A DNA stretch of 64,000 bases from an uncultured Eubacteriales bacterium (GCA_900545225.1 UQXZ01000007.1:26702-90701), one strand, 5' to 3'; shown: positions 35,674-44,480, counted from the first letter of the stretch. Translations and numbers: made by a program. Notes: generated from the letters alone by a model not told the origin.

Positions 35674-35703
35674 TGATAATGTTAATGAATTAAGTATTAT
35701 CCA

Positions 35704-36732
35704 TTATTTAATTCCTTCCACACAGATCCATGGCTTACCATTGTCTGATGTGTGAACTATTACTTTTTCAAAGCCTGCCTTGTCGAATAAATCCTTAAAT
35801 TCATCTATAGTAGGAACGAACATATTATATCTTGTTATATTTTCTCTGACCTTATCATCTAATGCGCCATTTTCATAAATATCTATACAGATAAATGCTG
35901 ATCCGCCCGGCTTGAGGACTCTGTTAATTTCCTTGAGGGCTGTTACATGATCTCCCCAGAAATAGAAGCTTTCTACAGACACTACTTTGTCGTAATTATT
36001 ACTTGTAAGCGGCATATCACATACGCTCGCCTCAACAAGCTTAAGCTTACCTGTAGAAACATCTTCTCCATTGAGCTTTGCACTTTCTTCTATGGCAAGA
36101 GGAGAATAATCTAATCCTACAAGGCTGCCATTTAACACCTGAGATGATAATCTCTTAAGTGTCATTCCGCCGCCACAGCCAATATCTAAGATTCTGTCGC
36201 CATCGCTTGCACCTACAATATCAAGCATCCATCCTGTTACTGCAAAATGGCTGTCGTTCATGATATTGAGCATCTTTGCGCCTGATTCACCTTCTGGTTT
36301 TGCAGGATTGCCTTCGATAGTAATATTTTCCGCAGCACTTCTGTTTGCTGTAAGCTTTGCATTTGCCTTTTTCTGGAACTTATCACTGTCGATAATAAAT
36401 CTCTCATGAGTTCCCTTTCCGATAAGCCCCTCTTCATCATAAGCTTCAACATCGAAAACAAGTCTTCTTCTGTCGATTTCCACAAGCTTGGATACACCTG
36501 TAACCTTCATTCCTACAGGAGTTGGGGAAATATGCTCTATATCTACCTTTGTTCCTACAGTACCCTGACCTTCCTCGAGATAGTCTATAACACTGTCAAA
36601 GGCCACCGCCTCCATAAGCGCTATCATCATAGGTGTCGCAAATATTTCAAGACCGCCACTTTCCATGAACTTGGCTGACTTGTCTCTTGTTACGATCATC
36701 TCTCGTCTACCTTCTATTCCAACTTTTAACAT
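35704..36732 (-). CDS. FlK-like hotdog thioesterase fused to a SAM methyltransferase
   Basis: The first 115 residues match the fluoroacetyl-CoA thioesterase (FlK) hotdog family. They keep its catalytic triad spacing: Thr (ATPMM), Glu eight residues later (LMEAV) and His 26 further on (EHISPTPVG). After a linker, residues 155-342 are a class I methyltransferase with ILDIGCGGG, LDYSPLAIEES, and NRVLKPGGSAFI. The start at 36732 follows GGAG; an ATG three codons earlier overlaps it. A single uninterrupted frame joins both domains. An Smr gene lies just upstream. Substrates are unknown; acyl-CoA cleavage and a methyl transfer on a related small molecule can be inferred. Confidence 0.85.
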   Translation of the reverse strand: MLKVGIEGRREMIVTRDKSAKFMESGGLEIFATPMMIALMEAVAFDSVIDYLEEGQGTVGTKVDIEHISPTPVGMKVTGVSKLVEIDRRRLVFDVEAYDEEGLIGKGTHERFIIDSDKFQKKANAKLTANRSAAENITIEGNPAKPEGESGAKMLNIMNDSHFAVTGWMLDIVGASDGDRILDIGCGGGMTLKRLSSQVLNGSLVGLDYSPLAIEESAKLNGEDVSTGKLKLVEASVCDMPLTSNNYDKVVSVESFYFWGDHVTALKEINRVLKPGGSAFICIDIYENGALDDKVRENITRYNMFVPTIDEFKDLFDKAGFEKVIVHTSDNGKPWICVEGIK

Positions 36733-36789
36733 AATAGTCATCTCCCTTCCGGTATTTAAAAATAAAATTAATAAAGTAATAATATAGTA

Positions 36790-37038
36790 TTAATATAATT
36801 CTCTAAGCACAAATATCGTTACACCCTGATTGTCTCCCGGAATAATTCTTTTGATCTGCTTATTATTTCTAAATTCTTCACTTATCATTTTCTTTATTCT
36901 TGTACCTCTGTTAAATCCATGTATAAGTCTTATCTGATAAGTAAATTTAGATACTGTTTTAAGAGCTCGTTTAATTTCTATTCTCGCCTCATCTGTTGTC
37001 ATATCATGCAGATCTACGTCAACAAATGCATCACTCAT
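36790..37038 (-). CDS. Small Smr-domain protein
   Basis: An 82-residue protein made of just an Smr domain: VDLHDMTTDEARIEI is the DLHG-like opening and IRLIHGFNRGTRIKKMI matches the IHGxGxG loop. Stand-alone Smr proteins are linked to nicking or RNA cleavage and to ribosome rescue in other bacteria; here the central DLH is intact but the usual glycine after it is Asp. AGGGGAGG precedes the ATG at 37038. It is 57 bases upstream of the thioesterase-methyltransferase gene. Confidence 0.82.
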   Translation of the reverse strand: MSDAFVDVDLHDMTTDEARIEIKRALKTVSKFTYQIRLIHGFNRGTRIKKMISEEFRNNKQIKRIIPGDNQGVTIFVLRELY

Positions 37039-37292
37039 AGAATCCCCTCCCCTACTTATTTATCTATAATTAACGTATATAAATTACTGTATATAACATT
37101 TTCAATTAAATTTTTGGTTAATGTATTAATTTTATCCTTTTAATTAGTGCAATACTATTAAAAATATATTAAATTGCCGTTTTACATAGAAAATATCAGC
37201 ATTTCTATATTATAATTCCATTTACTACTGATTTTTAAAACAATTGGATAAATAACTCAATTTTAATATATAGACAATTTACGAGGTGTACA

Positions 37293-38066
37293 ATGAGCGA
37301 ACAAATTACAGGTAATGAGATTATTGATGCGGAATTAGCTCAGCTCAGCAGTCTGAACGAGGTTAATATAGAACCTGCCAAGCTTATGGAGCATCTCGGC
37401 AATGCGGTAAATTCAACAAGTATATCCAAGACCGCATTTCTTGAATATATGCACGAGTCCATAGCGCCTGTTTCATTATTTTTTACAAGATACAAATGTG
37501 CCCTTATGGAAATAGAAACAAAATTTGATGTTCTTAACTCACAACTTTCATTAAAGTACGATTCAAATCCTATAGAATCTATTAAGACAAGAATTAAATC
37601 ATTTGAAAGTATAATCGGTAAGGTAGAACGTTACGGTCTCACTCCATCTCTTGATGCAATCGAAGAAAATATGAATGATATCGCAGGTGTACGAGTTATC
37701 TGTTCATTTATTGACGACATTTACACAATAGCAGACAGCTTTCTTAACCAGGACGATATTACACTTATAGAGAAAAAGGATTACATAAAGAATCCTAAGC
37801 CAAGCGGATACAGAAGTCTTCATCTTATTGTTTCCGTTCCGATTTTCTTCCTTAATGAAAAAAGAAATGTAAAGGTAGAGGTTCAGTTAAGAACAATTGC
37901 CATGGACTTCTGGGCAAGTCTCGAGCACAAGCTCAGATATAAGAAAAATATTCCTGATGATGTTGTTAAGTCATTAAGTGCTGAGCTTATTCAGTGTGCA
38001 GAGGACAGTGCCGCACTCGACAACAGAATGCTGGATATCCGTAAGCAGATACTTGAGCTTAAATAA
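37293..38066 (+). CDS. Small alarmone synthetase (RelQ/YjbM-type GTP pyrophosphokinase)
   Basis: This 257-residue protein has only the synthetase domain of RelA/SpoT and should make (p)ppGpp from GDP or GTP and ATP. Landmarks are DIAGVRVICSFIDDIY, NPKPSGYRSLHLIV and VEVQLRTIAMDFWASLEHKLRYK, which carry the metal and substrate residues. It lacks hydrolase, TGS and ACT domains, as in RelQ/SAS1. The N-terminal 50 residues are less conserved. GAGGTG precedes the ATG at 37293. It is monocistronic, with its own terminator. Confidence 0.92.
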   Translation: MSEQITGNEIIDAELAQLSSLNEVNIEPAKLMEHLGNAVNSTSISKTAFLEYMHESIAPVSLFFTRYKCALMEIETKFDVLNSQLSLKYDSNPIESIKTRIKSFESIIGKVERYGLTPSLDAIEENMNDIAGVRVICSFIDDIYTIADSFLNQDDITLIEKKDYIKNPKPSGYRSLHLIVSVPIFFLNEKRNVKVEVQLRTIAMDFWASLEHKLRYKKNIPDDVVKSLSAELIQCAEDSAALDNRMLDIRKQILELK

Positions 38067-38105
38067 TAACAACAACAACAATAATAATAATTAAAAATAA
38101 CATTT

Positions 38106-38156
38106 AAAAAGCAGTAAGATCAGAATCGCAATGATATCTTTTCTTACTGCTTTTTT
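38106..38156 (+). terminator. Terminator after the alarmone synthetase gene
   Basis: AAAAAGCAGTAAGA pairs with TCTTACTGCTTTTT around about 22 bases and runs into T. A run of AAC/AAT trinucleotides lies just before it (38069-38091). Confidence 0.8.
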
Positions 38157-38252
38157 ATTTATATAATCACTTAATTTATCTTATATAACACAACTGAATA
38201 TACAGCATCATATAAGATATATCTGCAAATCTGCACCGGTTTAAATCATTTA

Positions 38253-38726
38253 TTATAACTGAGCCTTTAAGTTAACCATTTCGATTGCACCTACAGCACA
38301 GTCGTAACCCTTATTACCAACCTTGCTTCCTGCTCTCTCAATAGCCTGCTCGATATTTTCTGTTGTAAGAACACCGAACATTACAGGAACGCCTGTCTCT
38401 AATGCAACATGAGCAATTCCCTTTGAAACTTCGTTACAAACATAGTCGTAATGTGTTGTTGATCCTCTGATTACAGCACCAAGAGCGATAACAGCATCAT
38501 ACTTACCAGACTCTGCCATCTGCTTTGCAACTAATGGAAGTTCATATGCTCCCGGAACCCATGCTCCTGTAATATTATCTTCGTCAACGCCATGTCTTGT
38601 AAGACCGTCGATTGCACCGCCAAGAAGCTTTGTAACGATGATTTCGTTAAATCTTGACATAACAATACCGACTTTCATTCCCTCTTTTGCTACTAAATCA
38701 CCTTCAATAATATTGATTTCCTTCAT
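38253..38726 (-). CDS. ribH: 6,7-dimethyl-8-ribityllumazine synthase
   Basis: RibH makes the lumazine precursor of riboflavin and forms a large icosahedral or pentameric assembly. The 157-residue sequence shows VGIVMSRFNEIIVTKLL, WVPGAYELPLVAKQMA, ALGAVIRGSTTHYDYV and GVLTTENIEQAIERAG, all diagnostic. It is the last gene of ribDEBAH, 37 bases after ribBA. Confidence 0.97.
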   Translation of the reverse strand: MKEINIIEGDLVAKEGMKVGIVMSRFNEIIVTKLLGGAIDGLTRHGVDEDNITGAWVPGAYELPLVAKQMAESGKYDAVIALGAVIRGSTTHYDYVCNEVSKGIAHVALETGVPVMFGVLTTENIEQAIERAGSKVGNKGYDCAVGAIEMVNLKAQL

Positions 38727-38762
38727 AATAATATCCTTTCAATTCTTCCACCGGAATAAGTT

Positions 38763-39977
38763 TTAAATGTCTATCTTGTTGAAAATGTGTCCCATTTTTG
38801 TCTTCTTTGTTTTAAGGTAGTCCACATCATGCTTCTGAGGCTCTATTTCAATAGGCACTCTTTCATTAATCTTAAGACCGAATTCTGTAAGACCATAAAC
38901 CTTATCAGGATTATTTGTGAGAAGTCTCATTGAGTGTACTCCAAGATCCTTAAGAATCTGAGCACCAACCCAGTATTCTCTTAAGTCCGCTGCAAATCCA
39001 AGCTTAAGGTTTGCATCTACAGTATCGTAACCCTGCTCCTGAAGTGAGTATGCCTTAATCTTGTTAATTAAGCCAATTCCTCTTCCTTCCTGTCTCATGT
39101 AGAGAAGAATTCCTCTTCCCTCTTTTTCGATCTGTTCAAGAGCTTTATGAAGCTGGAGACCGCAGTCACATTTTAATGACCCGAATACATCACCTGTAAG
39201 GCACTCAGAATGAACTCTTGTAAGAACATTTTCTCCATCACCGATGTCACCCTTAACGAGTGCTACATGATGTTCACCTGTTATGTCATTTACATAACCA
39301 TACATCTGAAAATCTCCATACATTGTAGGAAGATTTGCAACCGCTGCCTTTTCAACATGCTTTTCATGAAGCTTGATGTAATCCTGAAGCTGCTTGATTG
39401 TAATAAATGAGAGGTTATGCTCCTCTGCAAGCTCCCATAACTTAGGAGTTCTCATCATTGTACCGTCATCATCCATGATTTCGCAGCACACACCACACTC
39501 AGTTAAGCCTGCAAGTCTCATTAAATCAACTGTAGCTTCTGTGTGACCATTTCTTGTAAGAACTCCGCCTCTTCTTGCTACAAGAGGGAAAACGTGTCCC
39601 GGTCTTCTAAGGTCTGTTGGCTTAGTGGCAGGATCTGCACATTTAACCATTGTAAATGCTCTTTCCTCTGCTGAAATACCTGTTGTTGTATCAATGTGAT
39701 CAACAGATACTGTAAATGCCGTGTGATGGTTGTCTGTATTTTCAGAAACCATAGGAGGAAGTCCTAATCTGTCTGCAACTTCAATGCTCATAGGTGTACA
39801 GATTAATCCCTTCGCAACACTTGCCATAAAGTTAATATTTTCTCTTGTAGCAAATTCAGCTGCACAAATCATGTCACCTTCATTTTCTCTGTCAGGATCG
39901 TCTGTTACAAGAATAACCTTGCCGTTTTTAAGATCTTCTAAAGCCTGCTCTATTGAAGAATATTCGTGTTTACCCAT
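38763..39977 (-). CDS. ribBA: Bifunctional DHBP synthase / GTP cyclohydrolase II
   Basis: The N-terminal half (about 1-200) makes the four-carbon unit from ribulose 5-phosphate, with VILVTDDPDRENEGD and RRGGVLTRNGHTEATVDL. The C-terminal half is GTP cyclohydrolase II: VHSECLTGDVFGSLKCDCG carries the zinc cysteines and RQEGRGIGL the catalytic arginine. I use the ATG at 39977 (AAAGGA upstream); an ATG 16 codons earlier adds an unrelated stretch. The fusion is common in Firmicutes. Confidence 0.96.
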   Translation of the reverse strand: MGKHEYSSIEQALEDLKNGKVILVTDDPDRENEGDMICAAEFATRENINFMASVAKGLICTPMSIEVADRLGLPPMVSENTDNHHTAFTVSVDHIDTTTGISAEERAFTMVKCADPATKPTDLRRPGHVFPLVARRGGVLTRNGHTEATVDLMRLAGLTECGVCCEIMDDDGTMMRTPKLWELAEEHNLSFITIKQLQDYIKLHEKHVEKAAVANLPTMYGDFQMYGYVNDITGEHHVALVKGDIGDGENVLTRVHSECLTGDVFGSLKCDCGLQLHKALEQIEKEGRGILLYMRQEGRGIGLINKIKAYSLQEQGYDTVDANLKLGFAADLREYWVGAQILKDLGVHSMRLLTNNPDKVYGLTEFGLKINERVPIEIEPQKHDVDYLKTKKTKMGHIFNKIDI

Positions 39978-40120
39978 ATTTATCCTTTCTAAGATTTCTA
40001 TAGAATTAAAACTGCTAATCTTCAATAATTCATTCTCAAATACTAATTATTACCAAAAGCTATTCACAATTAGCATTATTATTAGAGTTTTAATCCCAAT
40101 ATCTATGTTAATAATCTACA

Positions 40121-40786
40121 TTAAAAACCATTTTCAATTAATTTATCCAGTGTTAATCCACTTTTTGCGGATGAATCCTCTGCAGAATCTTTTCCGGTAT
40201 AAATACCCATAAATCTTTCCACATATTTTCCGACTACATCATTTTCCAGATTAACCGTACTTCCCGGATTCTTTGAAATTAGTGTAGTCTCTTCACCTGT
40301 GTGAGGAATTACCGCAACACTGAATGTGCTGTCAGTAAGTTCCGCAACAGTAAGACTTATACCATCTATGGCAACGGAGCCCTTTTCCACTATTCCATTT
40401 ATTATATTTTTATTCGCTTCTATTGTCACGACAATTGAATTTTCCACTCTTTTTTTAGAAAGGAGTGTTCCTGTTCCGTCGATATGCCCGGAAACGATAT
40501 GACCACCAAATCTTCCACCCATAAGCATGGCGCGCTCAAGATTGACGCTGTCTCCGACATTTAACTCTGCAAGTCCGCTTCGGTTAACAGTCTCTCTGGT
40601 AACATCCGCTTCAAATCCGTCCGACTGCATTGTTACAACTGTAAGACATACGCCATTTACAGCAATACTGTCACCCAACTTCGTCCCTTCCAGAACTTTC
40701 TTCGCTTTTATTTTAATTCGCCCGGAAGATCCGTTTATTGCAAATCCCTTCACGGTTCCTACTTCTTCGATAATTCCCGTAAACAT
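40121..40786 (-). CDS. ribE: Riboflavin synthase alpha subunit
   Basis: RibE joins two lumazine molecules to give riboflavin. The sequence has two repeated lumazine-binding halves: MFTGIIEEVGTV with GDSIAVNGVCLTV, and GGHIVSGHIDGTG with GSVAIDGISLTV. Length (221 aa) is normal. AAAGGAGA precedes the ATG at 40786. It lies between ribD and ribBA. Confidence 0.96.
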   Translation of the reverse strand: MFTGIIEEVGTVKGFAINGSSGRIKIKAKKVLEGTKLGDSIAVNGVCLTVVTMQSDGFEADVTRETVNRSGLAELNVGDSVNLERAMLMGGRFGGHIVSGHIDGTGTLLSKKRVENSIVVTIEANKNIINGIVEKGSVAIDGISLTVAELTDSTFSVAVIPHTGEETTLISKNPGSTVNLENDVVGKYVERFMGIYTGKDSAEDSSAKSGLTLDKLIENGF

Positions 40787-40830
40787 TCGAAATATCTCCT
40801 TTCATAAACTTTTCAATCAGTTTCAAAAGA

Positions 40831-41955
40831 TTAGTCTTTCAGAACCTTATATCTTGCGCATATATCCCCATCGATTGTTTCCATACTTAAAAGCTCTAAC
40901 ATATATGCTTCATCCAAAGTTTCCACGCCAATTCCCGCAACAGGGCTCTTTCCGTTTCCACCTACAATTTTAGGGGCGATAAATGCATCAATTTCATTAA
41001 CAATCCCAGCCTCAAGAGCTGAGTAATTAAGCGTTCCACCGCCCTCAAGAAGAATGGAATTAATCTGTAACTTTCCAAGGAGCTCCATAAGCTGTTTTAA
41101 ATCAACCTTTGGTTCATCTTCATTTGTCGGAACATTTATAAACTTAATTCCAAATCTTAAAAGCTCAAGCATTTTAGGCATTTTATAGTCCATCACGACA
41201 CCTGACGGCATATCCTTAAATGCAGTAACAACAAAAGTCTTTAATTCAGAGGCTGTTCTGCAAATGTTGCAGTCCACAGGAATATTTAAGTTGCTGTCAC
41301 ATATTATACGAACGGGACTTCTGCCTCCTTCGATTCGTGTATTAAGCATCGGGTCATCAGCCAGTACTGTGCCGATTCCCACCATAATACCTGTGTATTT
41401 ATTGCGCATTTTCTGCACACTCTGTCTTGAGGATTCATTTGTAATCCACTTGGAATTGCCTGTTTTTGTTGCAATCTTACCGTCAAGCGTCATGCCGTAT
41501 TTCATCACTACATAAGGAGTTTTATGTGTTATATAGTGGAAAAATACATCATTTAGCGCATCACACTCTTTGGCCATAAAGCCTTCCACCACTTCTATTC
41601 CGGCATTTCTAAGGATTTCCGCTCCTTTACCTGCAACAAGTGGATTGGGATCTCCTGAACCTATAACAACTTTTTCAATCTTATGCTCTATAATCGCTTC
41701 AGTGCATGGCGGAGTTTTTCCTGTATGGCAGCATGGCTCAAGAGTTACATATATTGTTCCGCCTTCGGCACTTTCCGTAAGATTTTTAAATGCATTTCTT
41801 TCAGCGTGGAGGTCACCATATTTTTTATGGTAGCCCTCGCCAATTATTTTATTATTTTTTACTATAACCGCACCTACCAGAGGATTGGGATCTACTGCTC
41901 CCTCACCATTTTTAGCAAGTTCTATGGCACGGCTCATATAATCGTAATCTGTCAT
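40831..41955 (-). CDS. ribD: Bifunctional riboflavin deaminase/reductase
   Basis: RibD deaminates and then reduces the pyrimidine intermediate. The N-terminal cytidine-deaminase domain shows zinc ligands in GDLHAERNAF and LEPCCHTGKTPPC. The reductase domain from about residue 145 shows PYVVMKYGMTLDGKIATKTGNSKWI and LLEGGGTLNYSALEAG. It is the first gene of the riboflavin operon and follows the FMN riboswitch terminator by about 12 bases. Confidence 0.97.
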   Translation of the reverse strand: MTDYDYMSRAIELAKNGEGAVDPNPLVGAVIVKNNKIIGEGYHKKYGDLHAERNAFKNLTESAEGGTIYVTLEPCCHTGKTPPCTEAIIEHKIEKVVIGSGDPNPLVAGKGAEILRNAGIEVVEGFMAKECDALNDVFFHYITHKTPYVVMKYGMTLDGKIATKTGNSKWITNESSRQSVQKMRNKYTGIMVGIGTVLADDPMLNTRIEGGRSPVRIICDSNLNIPVDCNICRTASELKTFVVTAFKDMPSGVVMDYKMPKMLELLRFGIKFINVPTNEDEPKVDLKQLMELLGKLQINSILLEGGGTLNYSALEAGIVNEIDAFIAPKIVGGNGKSPVAGIGVETLDEAYMLELLSMETIDGDICARYKVLKD

Positions 41956-41966
41956 AATATCACCAT

Positions 41967-42000
41967 AAAAAGTCCCCGAGTTACTAAACCCGGGGACTTC
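41967..42000 (-). terminator. Expression-platform terminator of the FMN riboswitch
   Basis: AAGTCCCCG pairs with CGGGGACTT around an 11-base loop, followed on the minus strand by TTTTTA. FMN binding upstream should favour this hairpin and stop transcription before ribD. Confidence 0.87.
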
Positions 42001-42031
42001 CTTTATATATAGACTCTTCTAAATATATAGT

Positions 42032-42147
42032 TCTTTTCTCATCCGGACTTTACCGTCGGCTTTGGAATCTCACCAAATCAGCTTTCGCTCGTGGGCTTAC
42101 GTCTAAACCGCATACCACCGGTCAGGAATCACACCTGTCCCCAAAGA
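42032..42147 (-). ncRNA. FMN riboswitch (RFN element) controlling ribDEBAH
   Basis: On the minus strand the conserved blocks occur in order: GGGGACAGG, GACCGGTGGTAT, GCCCACGAGCG, GATTTGGTGAGATTCC, GCCGACGG and AGTCCGGATGAGA. The ends pair (TCTTT/AAAGA) to form P1. A terminator follows. The aptamer begins eight bases after the stop of the Rrf2 gene, so its promoter must lie in or before that gene. Confidence 0.96.
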
Positions 42148-42155
42148 TATATCGA

Positions 42156-42629
42156 CTACTTCGATTGACATCCACAATTGCAATCGCTGCTGCAGTCACA
42201 TTTTTGTTCATCATCCTGTCTTTTTACTACACTGTTAGCAATGTCTTTTATTGTAATATCGGACAAATAATTATTACACAGCTGATTCATTTCCGAATAT
42301 ATGCCATCCATGGTTTTACTCATTCCGGAAGAAATCATACAGTCACAGCTTTCATCCCCCGGATGCCATTTCATAAATACAGGCGTTTCTTCCAGGGCTG
42401 ACATTACCTGCTCCAGAGTGATTTCTCCGTCATTACCGGGTAAACTGTAACCACTGTCCTTTCCTCTCCCTGAAGAAATAAGGCCGGCATTCTTTAATAA
42501 AGTCATGACCTTTCTTACTCTTGCGGGATTGGTACATATATTCTCAGCTAATTCGTTACTGTTCGTAACCTTACCTGACTTATATAAATAAACGAGTGCA
42601 TGAACTGCTAAAGGAAATTCTGCTGTCAT
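42156..42629 (-). CDS. Rrf2-family transcription regulator with a cysteine-rich tail
   Basis: An N-terminal winged helix (about 1-80: LAVHALVYLYKSGKVTNSNELAENI with RVRKVMTLLKNAGLISSGRGKDSGY) is typical of Rrf2 proteins such as IscR, NsrR and CymR. Cysteines at about 95, 97 and 118 lie where IscR/NsrR ligate a cluster, although the spacing differs. The C-terminus adds five cysteines in CDCSSDCNCGC, a metallothionein-like tail I do not know from characterised members. It could sense Fe-S, NO or metal. Its stop is eight bases before the FMN riboswitch. Confidence 0.85.
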   Translation of the reverse strand: MTAEFPLAVHALVYLYKSGKVTNSNELAENICTNPARVRKVMTLLKNAGLISSGRGKDSGYSLPGNDGEITLEQVMSALEETPVFMKWHPGDESCDCMISSGMSKTMDGIYSEMNQLCNNYLSDITIKDIANSVVKRQDDEQKCDCSSDCNCGCQSK

Positions 42630-42762
42630 AATTACCTCCTCGTAAAAAGTAAATTATGTGTAATTGTATTAATTACATTTATACATGTCAAGTATGGATG
42701 CATATTCTGTCTGCAAATGTTGTTACGATTATTAAATTAATTCGTAAATGCTTCTATAATTA

Positions 42763-43203
42763 TTAATGTTTTAAATTGTCTAATAACTTATAAAGCGCTT
42801 TATATAAAACCTCAAATTCCCCTTTTGATAAATTAAGGCACTGAATCATATGCCCCGGAATGGCAACAGCCTTATCCTTTAAGGCATCTCCCTCAGGAGT
42901 CAGTTTAATAATAACACTTCTTTCATCTTCCTTACTGCGCTCCCTTGTAATAAGGCCTTTTGTCTGCATTTTCTTAAGAAGAGGTGTCATTGTGCCTGTA
43001 TCAAGGTAAAGCTTCTTTGTAAGCTCTCCTACAGTCGCTTCGCCTTCTTCCCAGAGAACCATAAGTGTTAAATACTGTGTATATGTAATTCCTAATTCAT
43101 CTAAAAGAGGAGTATACTGCTGCACTATTTTCCTTGAACAGGCATATAGTGGAAAGCATAACTGACTATCCAATCTTATTCGTGCATATTTATCTTCCGT
43201 CAT
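42763..43203 (-). CDS. ohrR: OhrR-type organic hydroperoxide-sensing MarR regulator
   Basis: The protein closely follows Bacillus OhrR: LDSQLCFPLYACSR carries the reactive N-terminal cysteine (Cys16, equivalent to Cys15 there), then ITYTQYLTLMVLWE, LYLDTGTMTPLLKKM (recognition helix) and RSKEDERSVIIKL (wing). A later Cys122 could resolve the oxidised cysteine, as in two-cysteine OhrR. Peroxide oxidation would release it from DNA. The start ATG at 43203 follows GGAG at eight bases. It is divergent from lrgAB; two TTGTATACAA palindromes lie between. No ohr peroxidase gene is in the window. Confidence 0.88.
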   Translation of the reverse strand: MTEDKYARIRLDSQLCFPLYACSRKIVQQYTPLLDELGITYTQYLTLMVLWEEGEATVGELTKKLYLDTGTMTPLLKKMQTKGLITRERSKEDERSVIIKLTPEGDALKDKAVAIPGHMIQCLNLSKGEFEVLYKALYKLLDNLKH

Positions 43204-43360
43204 GTACATTACTCCTTATATTTTAAGAGAAGTTAGAGACTTCCCGTTCATTATATATTGTATTAAAGTATATTTTATTAAATATATATATTTTGTCAAT
43301 ATATGTGACACCATTATTAAATACACAATAAAAAACGGTTGTATATTATTAAAAAAATAC

Positions 43361-43400
43361 TTGTATACAATCTTTGATGGTGCTATAACATTGTATACAA
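43361..43400 (+). promoter_or_regulatory. lrgAB promoter with two TTGTATACAA palindromes
   Basis: TTGTATACAA occurs at 43361-43370 and again at 43391-43400. The first overlaps the -35 (TTGTAT) of a promoter whose -10 is TATAAC at 43384-43389, 17 bases away; the second lies directly after that -10. This fits repression by the divergent OhrR. Confidence 0.65.
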
Positions 43401-43431
43401 AAAAGACATATTTCAACGAAAGGAAAATGTT

Positions 43432-43785
43432 ATGAAATTTTTAAAACCGCTTTCAATTATATTTGCATGTACATTTGCAGGGGAATTGATGCGTTATACC
43501 ATTCCCCTTCCTGTTCCTGCAAATATATATGGACTATTGCTATTATTCTTATTACTTGTTACAAAAATCGTGCCTCTTTCCAGCGTGGAAACCACAGGCA
43601 ACTTCCTTATAGACTTTATGCCTGTAATGTTCATTCCTGCGGGAGTCGGAATCATCTCCAGCTGGCAGTCACTTTCACCTATACTCATACCTTATATTGC
43701 GATTCTTGTAATCTCAACCATTATAGTTATGTGTGTAACAGCGAAGGTTGCTGATATAATTATCAGTAAAAGAGGTGATAAGTAA
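43432..43785 (+). CDS. lrgA: CidA/LrgA family holin-like protein
   Basis: This 117-residue protein has four hydrophobic helices and the family pattern PLPVPANIYGLLLLFLLL (the proline-glycine turn) followed by MPVMFIPAGVGII. CidA/LrgA proteins are holin-like; with LrgB they affect murein hydrolase activity, and LrgAB pairs also transport pyruvate in some Firmicutes. A purine-rich AAAGGA precedes the ATG at 43432. The stop overlaps the start of lrgB by one base (TAATG), so the two are coupled. Confidence 0.9.
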   Translation: MKFLKPLSIIFACTFAGELMRYTIPLPVPANIYGLLLLFLLLVTKIVPLSSVETTGNFLIDFMPVMFIPAGVGIISSWQSLSPILIPYIAILVISTIIVMCVTAKVADIIISKRGDK

Positions 43786-44477
43786 TGAATGAATTTTTTA
43801 TGCAGTCCTCATTCGTAGGCGTAATAATGTGTTTAGCGGCATTTTTATTTGGCAGATGGATCAATCAGAAAACAAAGCTTCCTTTTCTTAATCCGTTACT
43901 TATCGCCATAGTAATAATTGCAGCTTTCTTAGTAATATTTCATGTTGATTATGAGGCATTTAATTACAGCGCAAAATATGTAAACTACCTTATAACACCG
44001 GCTACAGTAGCCCTGGCCGTTCCACTTTACAAGCAGATTGCATTACTAAAAAAGCACATTGCGGCAATAATGATCTCACTTGGAATCGGAACATTTACAG
44101 GACTTTTATCTATTTATGTAATGTCAACACTCTTTGGATTAAGCCATGAAATGTATGTAACATTACTTCCAAAGTCCATCACTACTGCAGTAGGCATGTC
44201 AATTTCAGAACAGTCCGGCGGTATCGTAACAATCACCGTAGTTACAATTATTATTACAGGTATTCTCGGTGCAATCATCGCAGAGCCTATATATAAAATC
44301 TTTAAGATTAAAAGCTCAATCGCAAAAGGACTTGGACTTGGAGCTTCAAGCCACGTAATCGGAACAAGTAAAGCCATGACAATGGATGAAGAATGTGGTG
44401 CAATGTCCAGTCTTTCAATTGTTGTGTGCAGTATCATAACTGTTATCGCAGCATCGTTTATGGCAGAACTTATATAA
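43785..44477 (+). CDS. lrgB: LrgB/CidB family membrane protein
   Basis: The 230-residue protein is the membrane partner of LrgA, with about six helices. Family features are NPLLIAIVIIAAFL, YLITPATVALAVPLYKQ, SLGIGTFTGLLS, LPKSITTAVGMSISEQSGG and the C-terminal GLGLGASSHVIGTSKAM. It is co-transcribed with lrgA and followed by a terminator. Role: control of autolysis or pyruvate movement, from family knowledge. Confidence 0.92.
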   Translation: MNEFFMQSSFVGVIMCLAAFLFGRWINQKTKLPFLNPLLIAIVIIAAFLVIFHVDYEAFNYSAKYVNYLITPATVALAVPLYKQIALLKKHIAAIMISLGIGTFTGLLSIYVMSTLFGLSHEMYVTLLPKSITTAVGMSISEQSGGIVTITVVTIIITGILGAIIAEPIYKIFKIKSSIAKGLGLGASSHVIGTSKAMTMDEECGAMSSLSIVVCSIITVIAASFMAELI

Positions 44478-44480
44478 TAA

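Noticed and set aside
38069..38091. AAC/AAT trinucleotide run after the alarmone synthetase gene
   Set aside because: A short simple repeat beyond the stop codon with no sign of function.
42763..43203. Generic MarR antibiotic-resistance regulator
   Set aside because: The N-terminal LCFPLYA cysteine segment and the whole alignment by eye fit OhrR much better than MarR.
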